From Nocardia alni (GTDB taxonomy: Bacteria > Actinomycetota > Actinomycetes > Mycobacteriales > Mycobacteriaceae), in contig NZ_JAGPOX010000008.1 in NCBI RefSeq assembly GCF_019038435.1, positions 1 to 64,000 of the forward strand: a DNA stretch of 64,000 bases, read 5' to 3'. The first letter of the stretch is position 1, and every line of letters begins with the position of its first letter. The notes below the pieces were generated by a model, which was given only the letters and a program-made list of their open reading frames with translations, was not told the DNA's origin and searched no databases. Shown piece after piece: positions 9,127 to 17,902 of this stretch. A program made the position numbers and the translations under genes.

Positions 9127-10416
9127 TCACGGCACGACCGCATCCGGGCCGGACGACGCGACGCCGGCACCCTGCACCGGTGCCGTACGCGCATAGGCCG
9201 GTCCGACCGCACCGTCCGCCCGGAACTGCTCGATATCGCTTGCCCCGTAACCCAATTCCGACAGCACCGCATCGGTGTGCTCCCCCAGGCCGGGCACCGC
9301 CCCCATCGGCGGGTCGTAGCCGTCGATCACGGCGGGCGGCAGTAGAGATGGGACCGGGCCGCCAGGGGTTTCGATGGCGCGCCATCGGTCGCGCGCCGCC
9401 AGCTGCGGGTGGGCGACGACGTCGGTGGGCGTGTTGTAGCGGGAGTTCCCGATCCCCGCAGCGTCGGCCACGCGCTGGATTTCCGCCAGATCGTGTCGTG
9501 CACACCAGGACCCGATGGCCTCCTCGAGCAGCTCTCGATGCTCGCAGCGGCCCGGATTGGTGCGCAGGCGCTCGTCGTCGGCCAGATCGGGCCGGTTCAG
9601 GATGTCGCGGGCCAGCCGCTGCCATTCCTTGTCGTTCGTGGTGCCCAGCACGACGGTCTGCTCATCGGCGGTCCGATAGCCGCCGTAGGGGGCGACGGCC
9701 GGTGAACTCATGCCCAGGGGCTGCAGGTTCACACCGGCGTGCCGGGCGTGGCCGAGGTGGTAACCCATCATGTCGGCCATGGTGTCGAACAGGCTCACCG
9801 CGATGCTCGCGCCCGGTCCCGGTCCGTTGCGCAGTCGTCCGCACAGCGTGGCCAGGATCGACAGCGCCGCATGCAATCCCGTCGTCACATCGGCCATCGG
9901 CGGTCCCGGTTTCGCGGGGGCGCCGGCCTCCCCGGTCACCGCGCAGACCCCCGACTCCGCCTGCACCAGCAGGTCGTAGGCGCGCTTGTGCGACAACGGC
10001 CCGCCCGGGCCGAAACCGTCGATCTCCAGGGCGATCAGATGTGGATGCGCCACAGCGAGATCCGCGGGCGCGATACCCAGCCGCGCGGTCGCGCCGGGCG
10101 CCAGATTCGACACCAGCACGTCGGCGCGTGCCAGCAACCGATGCAGCACCTCCAGGCCCGCAGTGCTTTTCACGTCCAGAGTCACCGACTCCTTACCCCG
10201 GTTGACCCAGACGAAGTGCGCGGCCTGCCCATTCACGACCTCGTCGTAGTGCCGGGCGAAGTCGCCGCCGTCGGGATTCTCCACCTTGATCACCCGGGCG
10301 CCGAAGTCGGCCAGCGTCCGCGTGCACATCGGCGCGGACACCGCCTGTTCCAGCGATACGACCAGCACACCCGACAGCGGGGCGCTGCCCGTGCGCGGTC
10401 CGATCGCCGACATCAC
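9127..10416 (-). CDS. Family III (CaiB/BaiF) CoA-transferase
   Basis: 429 residues. The N-terminus (G-V-L-V-V-S-L-E-Q-A-V-S-A-P-M-C-T-R) and the R-G-K-E-S-V-T-L-D block are typical of formyl-CoA-transferase-like enzymes. An Asp in S-L-F-D-T-M near residue 180 occupies the position of the catalytic Asp that forms the acyl-enzyme. It would move CoA onto a carboxylic acid without ATP. It overlaps the SDR stop by a few bases, so the genes are coupled. The acyl donor and acceptor are unknown. Confidence 0.92.
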   Translation of the reverse strand: MMSAIGPRTGSAPLSGVLVVSLEQAVSAPMCTRTLADFGARVIKVENPDGGDFARHYDEVVNGQAAHFVWVNRGKESVTLDVKSTAGLEVLHRLLARADVLVSNLAPGATARLGIAPADLAVAHPHLIALEIDGFGPGGPLSHKRAYDLLVQAESGVCAVTGEAGAPAKPGPPMADVTTGLHAALSILATLCGRLRNGPGPGASIAVSLFDTMADMMGYHLGHARHAGVNLQPLGMSSPAVAPYGGYRTADEQTVVLGTTNDKEWQRLARDILNRPDLADDERLRTNPGRCEHRELLEEAIGSWCARHDLAEIQRVADAAGIGNSRYNTPTDVVAHPQLAARDRWRAIETPGGPVPSLLPPAVIDGYDPPMGAVPGLGEHTDAVLSELGYGASDIEQFRADGAVGPAYARTAPVQGAGVASSGPDAVVP

Positions 10417-11180
10417 ATCACCATGCCGCCGTCGACCGGCAGCACCTGTCCGGTCACGAAGGACGCCGCGTCGGTGGCCAGGAAGACGAACGCGCCCGCG
10501 ACCTCGTCGGGTTCGGCCCAGCGCCGCAACGGGATCCGATTGATCATCTGCGGTGCGAACCGCTCGTCGGTGCGGATCGTCTCGGTCATGGGGGTCGCGG
10601 CCAGCGGGGCCAGTGCGTTCACGGTGATCTGCTTGCGCGCGAGTTCCCGGGCCAGGGACTTGGTGAGCCCGATGATGGCCGACTTGGCCGCCGAATAGTT
10701 CACCTGGCCGATGGTTCCGACGATGCCGGCCGAGGAGGTGACATTGATGATGCGCCCGGTGCCATCGTTCGGCAGATGGGCCAGTGCCGCCTGGGTGCAG
10801 TTGAACGTCCCGAGGGTATGGACCTCGAACAGCCGCCGCATCGAGTCGGCGGAGGTGTCGGCGAACATGTGCGGGTCGGTCACGCCGGCGTTGTTGACCA
10901 CGATGTGCAATGTGCCGCCGCCCAATTCGGCCGCGGCAGCGGTCGCGGCGTCCGCCGCCGCACGGTCCGACACGTCCAGCGCGAATCCCGCCGCGGTACC
11001 GCCGTCTCCGGTGATCTTCTCCGCGACGGCCCTCGCCGCATTGCCGTCGACGTCGGTGACCAGCACCGCCGCCCCCTGTCGCGCCAGCGCCTGCGCCACC
11101 GCCGAACCGATGCCACCGGCCGCGCCGGTGACCATCGCCGTGCGGCCGGTCAGATCGAAAAGGCCGTTCCTGCTTGGCAT
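10413..11180 (-). CDS. SDR oxidoreductase (FabG-like)
   Basis: 255 residues with T-G-A-A-G-G-I-G for NAD(P), N-N-A-G, a catalytic Ser in T-S-S-A-G and Y-S-A-A-K. All classical SDR residues are present. In this operon it most likely oxidises a 3-hydroxyacyl-CoA before the thiolase step. It sits 11 nt after the upstream dehydrogenase and overlaps the CoA-transferase start. Confidence 0.93.
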   Translation of the reverse strand: MPSRNGLFDLTGRTAMVTGAAGGIGSAVAQALARQGAAVLVTDVDGNAARAVAEKITGDGGTAAGFALDVSDRAAADAATAAAAELGGGTLHIVVNNAGVTDPHMFADTSADSMRRLFEVHTLGTFNCTQAALAHLPNDGTGRIINVTSSAGIVGTIGQVNYSAAKSAIIGLTKSLARELARKQITVNALAPLAATPMTETIRTDERFAPQMINRIPLRRWAEPDEVAGAFVFLATDAASFVTGQVLPVDGGMVM

Positions 11181-11191
11181 ATGACTTTCCT

Positions 11192-12358
11192 TCAGTAGCT
11201 GCGAGGCAGACCCAGGACGTGGGAGCCCAGATAGTTCAGGATCATCTCCTGGCTGATAGGCGCGATCCGCATCACCCGAGCCTCACGGAAGTAGCGCGAG
11301 ATGCTGTATTCCTCGGCGTATCCCATGCCGCCGTGGGTCTGCATCGCCCGGTCCGCCGCGGTGAATCCGGCGTCGGCACACAGGTATTTGGCGGTGTTGG
11401 CCTCGCGGCCGCAGGGCTTCCCGTTGTCGAACAGCCAGGTCGCCTTGCGCAGTACCAGTTCCGCCGCGTCGAGGTGGGCCAGCGAATCCGCCAGCGGGAA
11501 CTGGATGCCCTGGTTCATGCCGATCGGACGGTCGAACACCACGCGTTCGTTGCCGTACTTCACCGCCCGGTCCAGCGACACCCGGCCCAAACCCAGTGCC
11601 TCGGCCGCGATCAGCATGCGCTCGGGATTCAGCCCATCCAGCAGATACCGGAATCCCTTGCCCTCCTCGCCGACTCGATCCTCCACGGGGATGCGCAATC
11701 CGTCGATGAACACCTCGTTGGAGCTGACGGCGTTGCGGCCCATCTTGGTGATCGGCCGGATGTCGACGTGCGCGCGGTCCAGGTCGGTGAGGAACAGGGT
11801 CATCCCGTCGGTCTTCTTGTCGACCTCGTCGTATCGCGTGGTGCGCGTGAGCAGCAGGATCTTCTCGGACTCCAGCGCCTTGGAGATCCACACCTTGCGG
11901 CCGTTGACCACGTAGTGGTCGCCGTCGCGCCGGGCGAAGGTGGTGATGCGAGTGGTGTCCAGGCCCGCGCCCGGTTCGGTCACCCCGAAGCAGACGTGCA
12001 GGTCACCGCTCGCCACGCGGGGCAGCGTGCGCCGCTTGAGCTCGTCGGAGCCGTGCATGACGACCGGCTGCATGCCGAAGATCGACAGGTGGATGGAGGT
12101 GGCGGCGTTCATGCCGCCACCGGACCGCGACACCTCCTCGGCCAGCAGCGTGGCCTCGGTGATGCCGAGGCCGTGCCCGCCGTACTCCTCGGGAATGGTG
12201 ATGCCCAGCCAACCGCCCGAGGCGATGGCCTCGTAGAACTCGGTGGGAAACTCGTGCGCCTGGTCCTTGCGCATCCAGTACTGGTCGTCGAATTTGCGGC
12301 AGAGGTCCGCGACCGAGCGGCGGATCAGCTGCTGGTCCTCGGTCAGCTCGAAATCCAT
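11192..12358 (-). CDS. Acyl-CoA dehydrogenase
   Basis: 388 residues starting at the conserved M-D-F-E-L-T-E-D-Q-Q N-terminus; the frame is open further upstream but carries no family sequence. The signature F-G-V-T-E-P-G-A-G-L-D lies near 124-134. The C-terminal turn reads R-I-A-P-I-S-Q-E-M-I, so the usual G-G-T/G-T-S motif is replaced, marking a divergent branch. It is second in the leftward operon, after the small Cys protein. Confidence 0.92.
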   Translation of the reverse strand: MDFELTEDQQLIRRSVADLCRKFDDQYWMRKDQAHEFPTEFYEAIASGGWLGITIPEEYGGHGLGITEATLLAEEVSRSGGGMNAATSIHLSIFGMQPVVMHGSDELKRRTLPRVASGDLHVCFGVTEPGAGLDTTRITTFARRDGDHYVVNGRKVWISKALESEKILLLTRTTRYDEVDKKTDGMTLFLTDLDRAHVDIRPITKMGRNAVSSNEVFIDGLRIPVEDRVGEEGKGFRYLLDGLNPERMLIAAEALGLGRVSLDRAVKYGNERVVFDRPIGMNQGIQFPLADSLAHLDAAELVLRKATWLFDNGKPCGREANTAKYLCADAGFTAADRAMQTHGGMGYAEEYSISRYFREARVMRIAPISQEMILNYLGSHVLGLPRSY

Positions 12359-12378
12359 GGGTACAGACCTGCTTCCCG

Positions 12379-12687
12379 TCAGTCCGATGCGGGCAACGCC
12401 TTGGCGGCCTTGACAGTCATGGCAACCCCGCCGCAGGTCAGCTCCCCGGCGCCGGCACTGGTGCACAGCAGCTCGACGGTCTCCTCGGCGTCGACGTACC
12501 GCTTACCCAGTAGCGTCGCCTGATCGCCGCCGGCGGGTTTCACCGGTGCGACCGTCGCCGCGGGCGCCATCGGAGCGCCGCCGCAGGCGATGTCCAGCGG
12601 GCCAGGCGGGGCCTTGACCACGACCACCCGAGTCGAGCACACCGTGCTGGCCAGCTGCTCGCCGGGGCGAAGCGACAATGCCGTCAT
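12379..12687 (-). CDS. Small four-cysteine protein with an internal repeat, unknown function
   Basis: 102 residues, not assigned to a named family. It has two similar halves: C17-S-T ... C35-G-G-A-P-M and C75-T-S ... C85-G-G-V-A-M. The two Cys-Gly-Gly turns suggest a metal site or disulfide, but this is inference. It heads the leftward operon with an acyl-CoA dehydrogenase 20 nt downstream and faces the GAGAAT-type operator at 12874. There is no signal peptide. It looks conserved rather than accidental because codon use and spacing match its neighbours. Confidence 0.75.
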   Translation of the reverse strand: MTALSLRPGEQLASTVCSTRVVVVKAPPGPLDIACGGAPMAPAATVAPVKPAGGDQATLLGKRYVDAEETVELLCTSAGAGELTCGGVAMTVKAAKALPASD

Positions 12688-12873
12688 AGTAGAACGTCCT
12701 TTCCAGCGGTGTGATCACCCTTGAATGGAAACTATCTTCTCATAAACCGAGAATCAACCTCTACCCTCCCCTCTCCCGCTCCGCTCACGGCGCGACACAC
12801 GGGCCGCCGACGGCCCGTCGCAGTGCCCCCGTTGACTAACCGACAACGACATGGAAATGTAGTGAGCAGAATT

Positions 12874-12888
12874 GAGAATGACATTCTC
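12874..12888. promoter_or_regulatory. Regulon operator copy 1 (GAGAAT-GAC-ATTCTC)
   Basis: A perfect 6-3-6 palindrome, ending 16 bp before the GTG of the CMD-fold gene and lying in the divergent gap shared with the 12687-to-6520 operon. It is identical in arms to the copies at 21814, 22602, 37720, 54585 and 60128. Confidence 0.8.
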
Positions 12889-12904
12889 CTGAGAGGAGGT
12901 GCCG

Positions 12905-13444
12905 GTGCGCCTACCCCCGTTGCCAGCAGACCAATGGGACGATCGCACCCGCGAGGCGTTCCGCGCCCTGCTGCCGCGCGCGCGGCGCAATCCCGACGGC
13001 GCCGGACCGGCCATGGCCCCCATGGCCCGCCATCCCGACCTGACCGAGGCATACCTCGGCTTCAGCGTCTACCTGCTGTTTCGTTCGACCCTCCCACCCC
13101 GGGTACGTGAACTCGCGGTGCTGCGCACAGCCCACCGCCGTCACTGCGCCTACGAATGGGTCCACCACACGAAATTCGGCCAGGAAGCCGGGCTGACGGA
13201 GGCCGACATCGAGGGGGTCGCCACAGGCCAGGCGGCCACCGAGTTCGACCGCCTGATCCTGGCCGCGGTCGACGAACTCGACGAGACCTCCGAACTGTCC
13301 GACCAGACCTGGAACGCGCTGTCCGAATGGCTCGACGAACGACAGTGCATGGACCTGGTTTTCACGATCGGCGGCTACACGATGCTGGCCATGGCCTTGA
13401 ACACCTTCGGTGTCACGCCCGACGACCTCGATCCGAATCACTGA
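12905..13444 (+). CDS. Carboxymuconolactone decarboxylase (CMD/AhpD-fold) family protein
   Basis: 179 residues. The central R-V-R-E-L-A-V-L-R-T-A block and the helical pattern are those of the CMD family. The redox C-x-x-C of true AhpD peroxidase partners is not present (one Cys in H-C-A-Y-E-W), so a peroxidase role is unlikely. The GTG at 12905 lies 5 nt after AGGAGG; the GTG at 12899 overlaps that ribosome-binding site and is rejected. It is first in an operon with a Rieske oxygenase and directly follows the operator. Confidence 0.88.
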   Translation: MRLPPLPADQWDDRTREAFRALLPRARRNPDGAGPAMAPMARHPDLTEAYLGFSVYLLFRSTLPPRVRELAVLRTAHRRHCAYEWVHHTKFGQEAGLTEADIEGVATGQAATEFDRLILAAVDELDETSELSDQTWNALSEWLDERQCMDLVFTIGGYTMLAMALNTFGVTPDDLDPNH

Positions 13445-13457
13445 GAAGGGAAACCCC

Positions 13458-14726
13458 TTGCCGCACTTCACCAAACCGGCCGCCGGGAGCTGGACCGAGA
13501 ACTACCCCGAACTCGGTACCGAGGTGGTCGATTTCACCGACTCCACCGATCCGGCCTTCTACGCCGACGAACAGGAGGCCATCTTCAAGAAGAGCTGGCT
13601 CAATGTCGGCCGGGTCGAACGGCTTCCGCGCGTGGGCAGCTACTTCACCCGCGAGATCGCGGCCGTGAACGCCTCGCTGATCCTGGTCAAGGATCACGAT
13701 CAGCGAATCCGCGCTTATTACAACATCTGCCGCCACCGCGGCAACAAGCTCGTGTGGGACGACTACCCGGGCGAGGAGACCGCGGGCATCTGCCGCCAGT
13801 TCACCTGCAAGTACCACGCCTGGCGCTACACCCTCGAGGGCGAAGCCACCTTCGTGCAGCAGGAGAAGGAGTTCTTCGGCATCGACAAGAGCCAGTTCGG
13901 GCTCAAGTCGGTGCGCTGCGAGGTGTGGGAGGGGTTCATCTTCGTGAACCTCGACGACAACGCCCAGCCGCTCGAGGAGTATCTCGGCGCGTGGGCAAAG
14001 GGCTTGGAGGGCTATCCCTTCCACGAGATGACCGAGGTGTACAGCTACCGCGCCGAGATCGGCGCGAACTGGAAGCTGTTCATCGACGCGTTCGCCGAGT
14101 TCTATCACGCGCCCGTGCTGCACATGAAGCAGGCGGTCAAGGACGAGGCCGACAAGCTGCTCGACGTCGGGTTCGAGGCGCTGCACTACGAGTGCTGGAC
14201 ACCGCATTCCATGGTCTCCTCGTGGGGCGGCATGGCCCCGCCGAAGGATCCGAACATGGTCAAGCCGATCGAGCGCGAACTGCGCAGCGGCCTGTTCGGC
14301 CCGTGGGACCGCCCCGATATCGAGGGGCTGGATCCGCTGCCGTCCGGCGTCAACCCGGCCGGCCACCGAGCCTGGGGCGTCGACGAATTCGAGGTGTTCC
14401 CGAATTTCGGCATCCTCATCTGGGCTCCCGGCTGGTATCTGACCTATCACTACTGGCCGACCGCCGTGAACAAGCATGTGTTCGAGGCGAATCTGTACTT
14501 CACCCCGTCCCGTAACGCACGCCAGCGCCTGGCCCGGGAGCTCGCGGGTGTCACGTTCAAGGAATACGCGCTGCAGGATGCCAACACCCTCGAGGCCACC
14601 CAGACCATGCTCGAGACCGGCGTCGTCACCGAATTCCCGCTCAACGACCAGGAAGTCCTGCTGCGCCACCTGCATGTGACCGTCCAGAACATGATCAAGG
14701 AGTACCGCGATGGCAAATCCAACTGA
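13458..14726 (+). CDS. Rieske-type ring-hydroxylating oxygenase alpha subunit
   Basis: 422 residues from a TTG start 7 nt after GAGAAGGG. The Rieske 2Fe-2S ligands are C91-x-H93 and C117-x2-H120. The mononuclear iron site contains H217-x4-H222 in F-Y-H-A-P-V-L-H. The loop between the Rieske ligand pairs is long. The enzyme would hydroxylate a cyclic substrate using electrons from a reductase; the FAD/2Fe-2S protein at 37772, behind the same operator type, is the obvious candidate. It is followed by a coupled small gene. Substrate unknown. Confidence 0.94.
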   Translation: MPHFTKPAAGSWTENYPELGTEVVDFTDSTDPAFYADEQEAIFKKSWLNVGRVERLPRVGSYFTREIAAVNASLILVKDHDQRIRAYYNICRHRGNKLVWDDYPGEETAGICRQFTCKYHAWRYTLEGEATFVQQEKEFFGIDKSQFGLKSVRCEVWEGFIFVNLDDNAQPLEEYLGAWAKGLEGYPFHEMTEVYSYRAEIGANWKLFIDAFAEFYHAPVLHMKQAVKDEADKLLDVGFEALHYECWTPHSMVSSWGGMAPPKDPNMVKPIERELRSGLFGPWDRPDIEGLDPLPSGVNPAGHRAWGVDEFEVFPNFGILIWAPGWYLTYHYWPTAVNKHVFEANLYFTPSRNARQRLARELAGVTFKEYALQDANTLEATQTMLETGVVTEFPLNDQEVLLRHLHVTVQNMIKEYRDGKSN

Positions 14727-15069
14727 CCAGCAGGCGACCGAGACCAAGTCGCTCCCAGCTGATTTCGCCGATCTGGCGTGGTTCTCGGACTGGATCCTGG
14801 CCACCGAGCCCGAACGCTACACCAAGCGCCTGGCCTCGCCGATGAGCGAGATGCAGGACCTCTACGAGGCGGTGTTCCCCCGGCTGCAAGAGGCCCTGGA
14901 TCACATCGAGAAGTACGACTGGGACGACCTGCCCGACGAGCAGCGCAACCTGTTCCACCTGCTGCAATCGCTGGTGATGGTGTCCTTCCCGGTCGAGGTG
15001 TGGAAGCAGCCGCGCGTACCCGATTCCGGTGCGGCGTATCTGGACGTGATCTCCGAGCCGGTGGTGTGA
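14710..15069 (+). CDS. Small protein coupled to the Rieske oxygenase, unknown function
   Basis: 119 residues, mostly acidic and helical, with no recognised domain. Its ATG lies inside the end of the oxygenase gene (17 bp overlap), so the two are translated together. It may be a beta-like or accessory subunit of the oxygenase, but it shows no resemblance to the usual beta subunit (NTF2 fold). Segments rich in Trp and aromatic residues (L-A-W-F-S-D-W-I-L) could pack against a partner. Confidence 0.8.
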   Translation: MANPTDQQATETKSLPADFADLAWFSDWILATEPERYTKRLASPMSEMQDLYEAVFPRLQEALDHIEKYDWDDLPDEQRNLFHLLQSLVMVSFPVEVWKQPRVPDSGAAYLDVISEPVV

Positions 15070-15070
15070 C

Positions 15071-16288
15071 ATGGTGACGCTGCGTGCCGCCGGGGTGCTC
15101 GACGTCGACACGGGCGAGGTCGTCCGTCCGGGCATCGTGCACGTCGACGGCGATCGCATCACCGGAATCGGCGGCACTGTCAGCGATTCCGACGATGTGC
15201 TCGACCTCGGTGACCTGATCCTGCTGCCCGGCCTGATGGACATGGAGGTCAACCTCCTGATGGGCGGGCGCGGCGAGACGGGTCTGGCCTCGAGTGTGAC
15301 GGACGATCCGGCCCTGCGGATGCTGCGCGCGGTCGGCAACGCCCGCCGTACGCTGCGGGCCGGGTTCACCACCGTGCGCAACCTGGGCCTGTTCGTCAAG
15401 ACCGGCGGCTATCTGCTGGATGTCGCGCTGGGCAAGGCGATCGACCGCGGCTGGATCGACGGACCGCGCATCGTGCCCGCGGGTCATGCGATCACGCCGC
15501 TGGGCGGGCATCTGGATCCGACGATGTTCTCCGCGTTCGCCCCCGACGTGCTGAAGCTGACCCTCGAGGAGGGCATCGCCAACGGCGTCGACGAGGTGCG
15601 CAAGGCGGTGCGGTACCAGATCAAGTACGGCGCCCAGCTGATCAAGATCTGCGTCTCCGGCGGGGTCATGTCGCTCACCGGATCCCCTGGCGCGCAGCAC
15701 TACTCGGACGACGAGTTGCGCGCCATCGTCGACGAGGCGCACCGGCGCGGGCTCAAGGTCGCCGCGCACACGCACGGCGCCGAGGCGGTCCAGCACGCCA
15801 TCGAATGCGGAATCGACTGTATCGAGCACGGATTCCTCATCGACGACAAGACGATCGACCTGATGGTCGAGCGCAAGACCTGGCTGGTCCCCACCACCCG
15901 GCTCGCCGATGCCATGGATCTGTCGCACGCCGACGAGGCGCTCAAAGCCAAAGCGGCCGAGATGTTCCCGAAGGCGCGCAGCTCCGTCCTGGCCGCCTAC
16001 AAGGCGGGCGTGCGGATCGCGGTCGGCACCGACGCGCCGGCGATCCCGCACGGCAAGAATGCCGACGAGTTGGTGGCGCTGGTCTCGCGCGGCCTGGATC
16101 CGCGGGACGTGTTGCGCGCGGCCACGATCAACGCCGCCGATCTGATCGACGCCGAGGACCGGGGCCGGATCGCACCCGGACTGCTCGCCGACATCATCGG
16201 CGTCCCCGGCAATCCGGTCGACGACATGAGCGTCACCCAGGACGTACGCTTCGTGATGAAGGGCGGCAAGGTCTTTGTCCAGAAATGA
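15071..16288 (+). CDS. Amidohydrolase-family protein lacking the first metal-binding His pair
   Basis: 405 residues of an imidazolonepropionase/prolidase-like amidohydrolase: an N-terminal beta-sandwich, then L-P-G-L-M-D-M-E-V-N-L where the family normally has D-x-H-x-H. Glu59 and Asn61 replace the two His. Later metal ligands remain: Lys in L-I-K-I-C (about 192), His in A-A-H-T-H-G (about 233), His in I-E-H-G (about 252) and Asp in G-T-D-A-P-A (about 320). It begins 1 nt after the preceding stop. It probably hydrolyses or decyclises a ring product with one metal, or has changed chemistry. Confidence 0.9.
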   Translation: MVTLRAAGVLDVDTGEVVRPGIVHVDGDRITGIGGTVSDSDDVLDLGDLILLPGLMDMEVNLLMGGRGETGLASSVTDDPALRMLRAVGNARRTLRAGFTTVRNLGLFVKTGGYLLDVALGKAIDRGWIDGPRIVPAGHAITPLGGHLDPTMFSAFAPDVLKLTLEEGIANGVDEVRKAVRYQIKYGAQLIKICVSGGVMSLTGSPGAQHYSDDELRAIVDEAHRRGLKVAAHTHGAEAVQHAIECGIDCIEHGFLIDDKTIDLMVERKTWLVPTTRLADAMDLSHADEALKAKAAEMFPKARSSVLAAYKAGVRIAVGTDAPAIPHGKNADELVALVSRGLDPRDVLRAATINAADLIDAEDRGRIAPGLLADIIGVPGNPVDDMSVTQDVRFVMKGGKVFVQK

Positions 16289-16694
16289 CGATCTACTGGA
16301 GATCCAGCAGTTGCTGGCCCGCTATGCCGTCGGCATGACCCAGAACGACATCGACATGGTCGTTTCGGTGTTCACCCCCGACGGCAGCTACAGCGCCTTC
16401 GGCGACACCTACACCCTGGACCTGTTCCCGGAGCTGGTGGACGCCGCACCCAAGGGCCTGTTCATGACCGGCACACCGCTTCTGGATATCGACGGCGATA
16501 CCGCGTCGGGCACCCAGCCGCTGTGCTTCATCGAGCACAGCGCGCACGACATGCGCATCGGCTACTACACCGATGCACTGGTTCGCACCGCCGACGGCTG
16601 GCGCCTGAAGACCCGCAGGATGACCTTCATCCGCCGCAGCGGGACGCACGACTCGGGCATTCCGCACGCCTTCGAGCGCACCAAGAGTCAGTGA
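16275..16694 (+). CDS. NTF2-like (SnoaL) domain protein
   Basis: 139 residues. It opens with L-L-E-I-Q-Q-L-L-A-R-Y-A, the standard first helix of SnoaL/limonene-epoxide-hydrolase-like proteins, followed by the cone-shaped beta-barrel pattern ending in T-R-R-M-T-F-I-R-R. Such proteins act as isomerases, cyclases or oxygenase beta subunits. The TTG start overlaps the amidohydrolase end by 14 nt. It could supply the missing NTF2-type subunit for the Rieske oxygenase; this is an inference. Confidence 0.85.
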   Translation: MSRNDDLLEIQQLLARYAVGMTQNDIDMVVSVFTPDGSYSAFGDTYTLDLFPELVDAAPKGLFMTGTPLLDIDGDTASGTQPLCFIEHSAHDMRIGYYTDALVRTADGWRLKTRRMTFIRRSGTHDSGIPHAFERTKSQ

Positions 16695-16702
16695 GAACGC
16701 CT

Positions 16703-16789
16703 GTCGTCCCGGCGTATTCGTGGCGGGAATCCACCTGGTTCACTGCGGGTCACGGTGGATCCCGGCCACGAGCACGCCGGGATGACGGG
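16703..16789. repeat. Dispersed palindromic element inside an operon
   Basis: An imperfect inverted repeat with arms of about 33 bp (consensus arm CGTCATCCCGGCGTGCTCGT, then GGCCGGGATCCACC) and a short loop. It lies in the 119-bp gap between the NTF2-like gene and the acyl-CoA dehydrogenase pair. The same arms recur at 58981-59065 and, decayed, at 8884. It could fold in RNA as a long hairpin and weaken read-through. Confidence 0.75.
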
Positions 16790-16813
16790 GTTGGGTGGAG
16801 ATGAGCGAATCAT

Positions 16814-17902
16814 ATGGACATCACTGAATTCCGGGCCGGAGTGCAGTCCTGGCTCGACGAGAACGATCTGTCGCCGGGGCCGGACCACTCCCTGGATGCT
16901 CAGGTCGCGCAGCTGGCCCGCGTCCGTCGTGCCCTGTACGACGCGGGCTGGATGCGTTATGGCTGGCCTGCCGAGATCGGGGGTCTCGGCGGGCCCGCCG
17001 CGCTGCGCGCGGTACTCGGCGAGGAGGTCGCCACCCGCGATCTGGCCGAGCCGGGCCTGTATTCGATGGTCGAGGTGCTGGCGCCGACCATGATCTCTTA
17101 TGCGCGCGGTGATCTGGCCGCGCGGATGGTGCCGCGTCTGCTGAACGGCGACGAACAGTGGTGCCAGGGCTTCTCCGAACCCGGTTCGGGCAGCGATCTG
17201 GCCTCGCTGAGCACCAAAGCCGTTCCGGACGGCGACAATTGGCGCGTCACCGGGCAGAAGGTATGGACCAGCCTGGCGCAGTACTCCTCTCGCTGCGTCC
17301 TGCTGACCCGCACCGGCCCCGGGCACGCCGGCATCACGGCCTTCTTCGTGGACATGGACTCCCCCGGCATCACCGTGCGCCCGCTGCGCACCATGCACGG
17401 CGTGGACGAATTCGCCGAGGTCTACTTCGACGACGTCGTCGTTCCGGCCGACCGCATGCTGGGTGAGCCCGGCGACGGCTGGCAGTTGGCCATGGATCTG
17501 CTGCCCTACGAACGCTCCACCTGCTTCTGGCATCGCATCGCCTACCTGTTCACCCGTTTGGACCGGGTGCTGGAGCAGACCACGATCGGTGACGACGCCG
17601 AACTGGGCGCGGCCTACCTCGACCTGCACACCGTGCGCTGCCGGTCCCGGGAAACCCAGCGCCGCTTGGCTTCCGGCCAGGCGCTGGGCCCCGACACCTC
17701 CGTGGACAAGGTCCTGCTGGCCACGGCCGAACAGCATCTGTTCGATACCGCACGCGACCTGCTGCCCGGCGCGATCGAACTCGCTCCCGGCGAGTGGCGC
17801 ACCGAATACCTGTTCTCCCGCGCCGCCACGATCTACGGCGGAACCGCCGAGATCCAGCGCAACATCATCGCCCGCAGGCTGCTGGGCTTGGGGAAGGAAT
17901 GA
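16814..17902 (+). CDS. Acyl-CoA dehydrogenase, large subunit of heteromeric pair 1
   Basis: 362 residues. Q-G-F-S-E-P-G-S-G-S-D lies near 118-128 and I-Y-G-G-T-A-E-I-Q-R near the C-terminus. It is immediately followed (ATGA overlap) by a smaller dehydrogenase-fold gene. Paired large and small FadE genes form alpha2-beta2 dehydrogenases in actinobacterial steroid side-chain and ring oxidation (ChsE1-ChsE2 type); by that precedent this pair should oxidise a bulky cyclic acyl-CoA. Confidence 0.92.
   Translation: MDITEFRAGVQSWLDENDLSPGPDHSLDAQVAQLARVRRALYDAGWMRYGWPAEIGGLGGPAALRAVLGEEVATRDLAEPGLYSMVEVLAPTMISYARGDLAARMVPRLLNGDEQWCQGFSEPGSGSDLASLSTKAVPDGDNWRVTGQKVWTSLAQYSSRCVLLTRTGPGHAGITAFFVDMDSPGITVRPLRTMHGVDEFAEVYFDDVVVPADRMLGEPGDGWQLAMDLLPYERSTCFWHRIAYLFTRLDRVLEQTTIGDDAELGAAYLDLHTVRCRSRETQRRLASGQALGPDTSVDKVLLATAEQHLFDTARDLLPGAIELAPGEWRTEYLFSRAATIYGGTAEIQRNIIARRLLGLGKE

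Noticed and set aside
8928..9272. Possible small gene in the gap after the CoA-transferase
   Set aside because: No ribosome-binding site, and it runs over the CoA-transferase 3' end; the strip is better explained by a decayed palindrome.
13413..14804. Long open frame on the minus strand opposite the Rieske gene (463 codons)
   Set aside because: It is a GC-rich antisense shadow; the plus strand carries intact Rieske and iron ligands.
14450..16051. 533-codon minus-strand frame
   Set aside because: Overlaps three real plus-strand genes; composition is that of a shadow frame.
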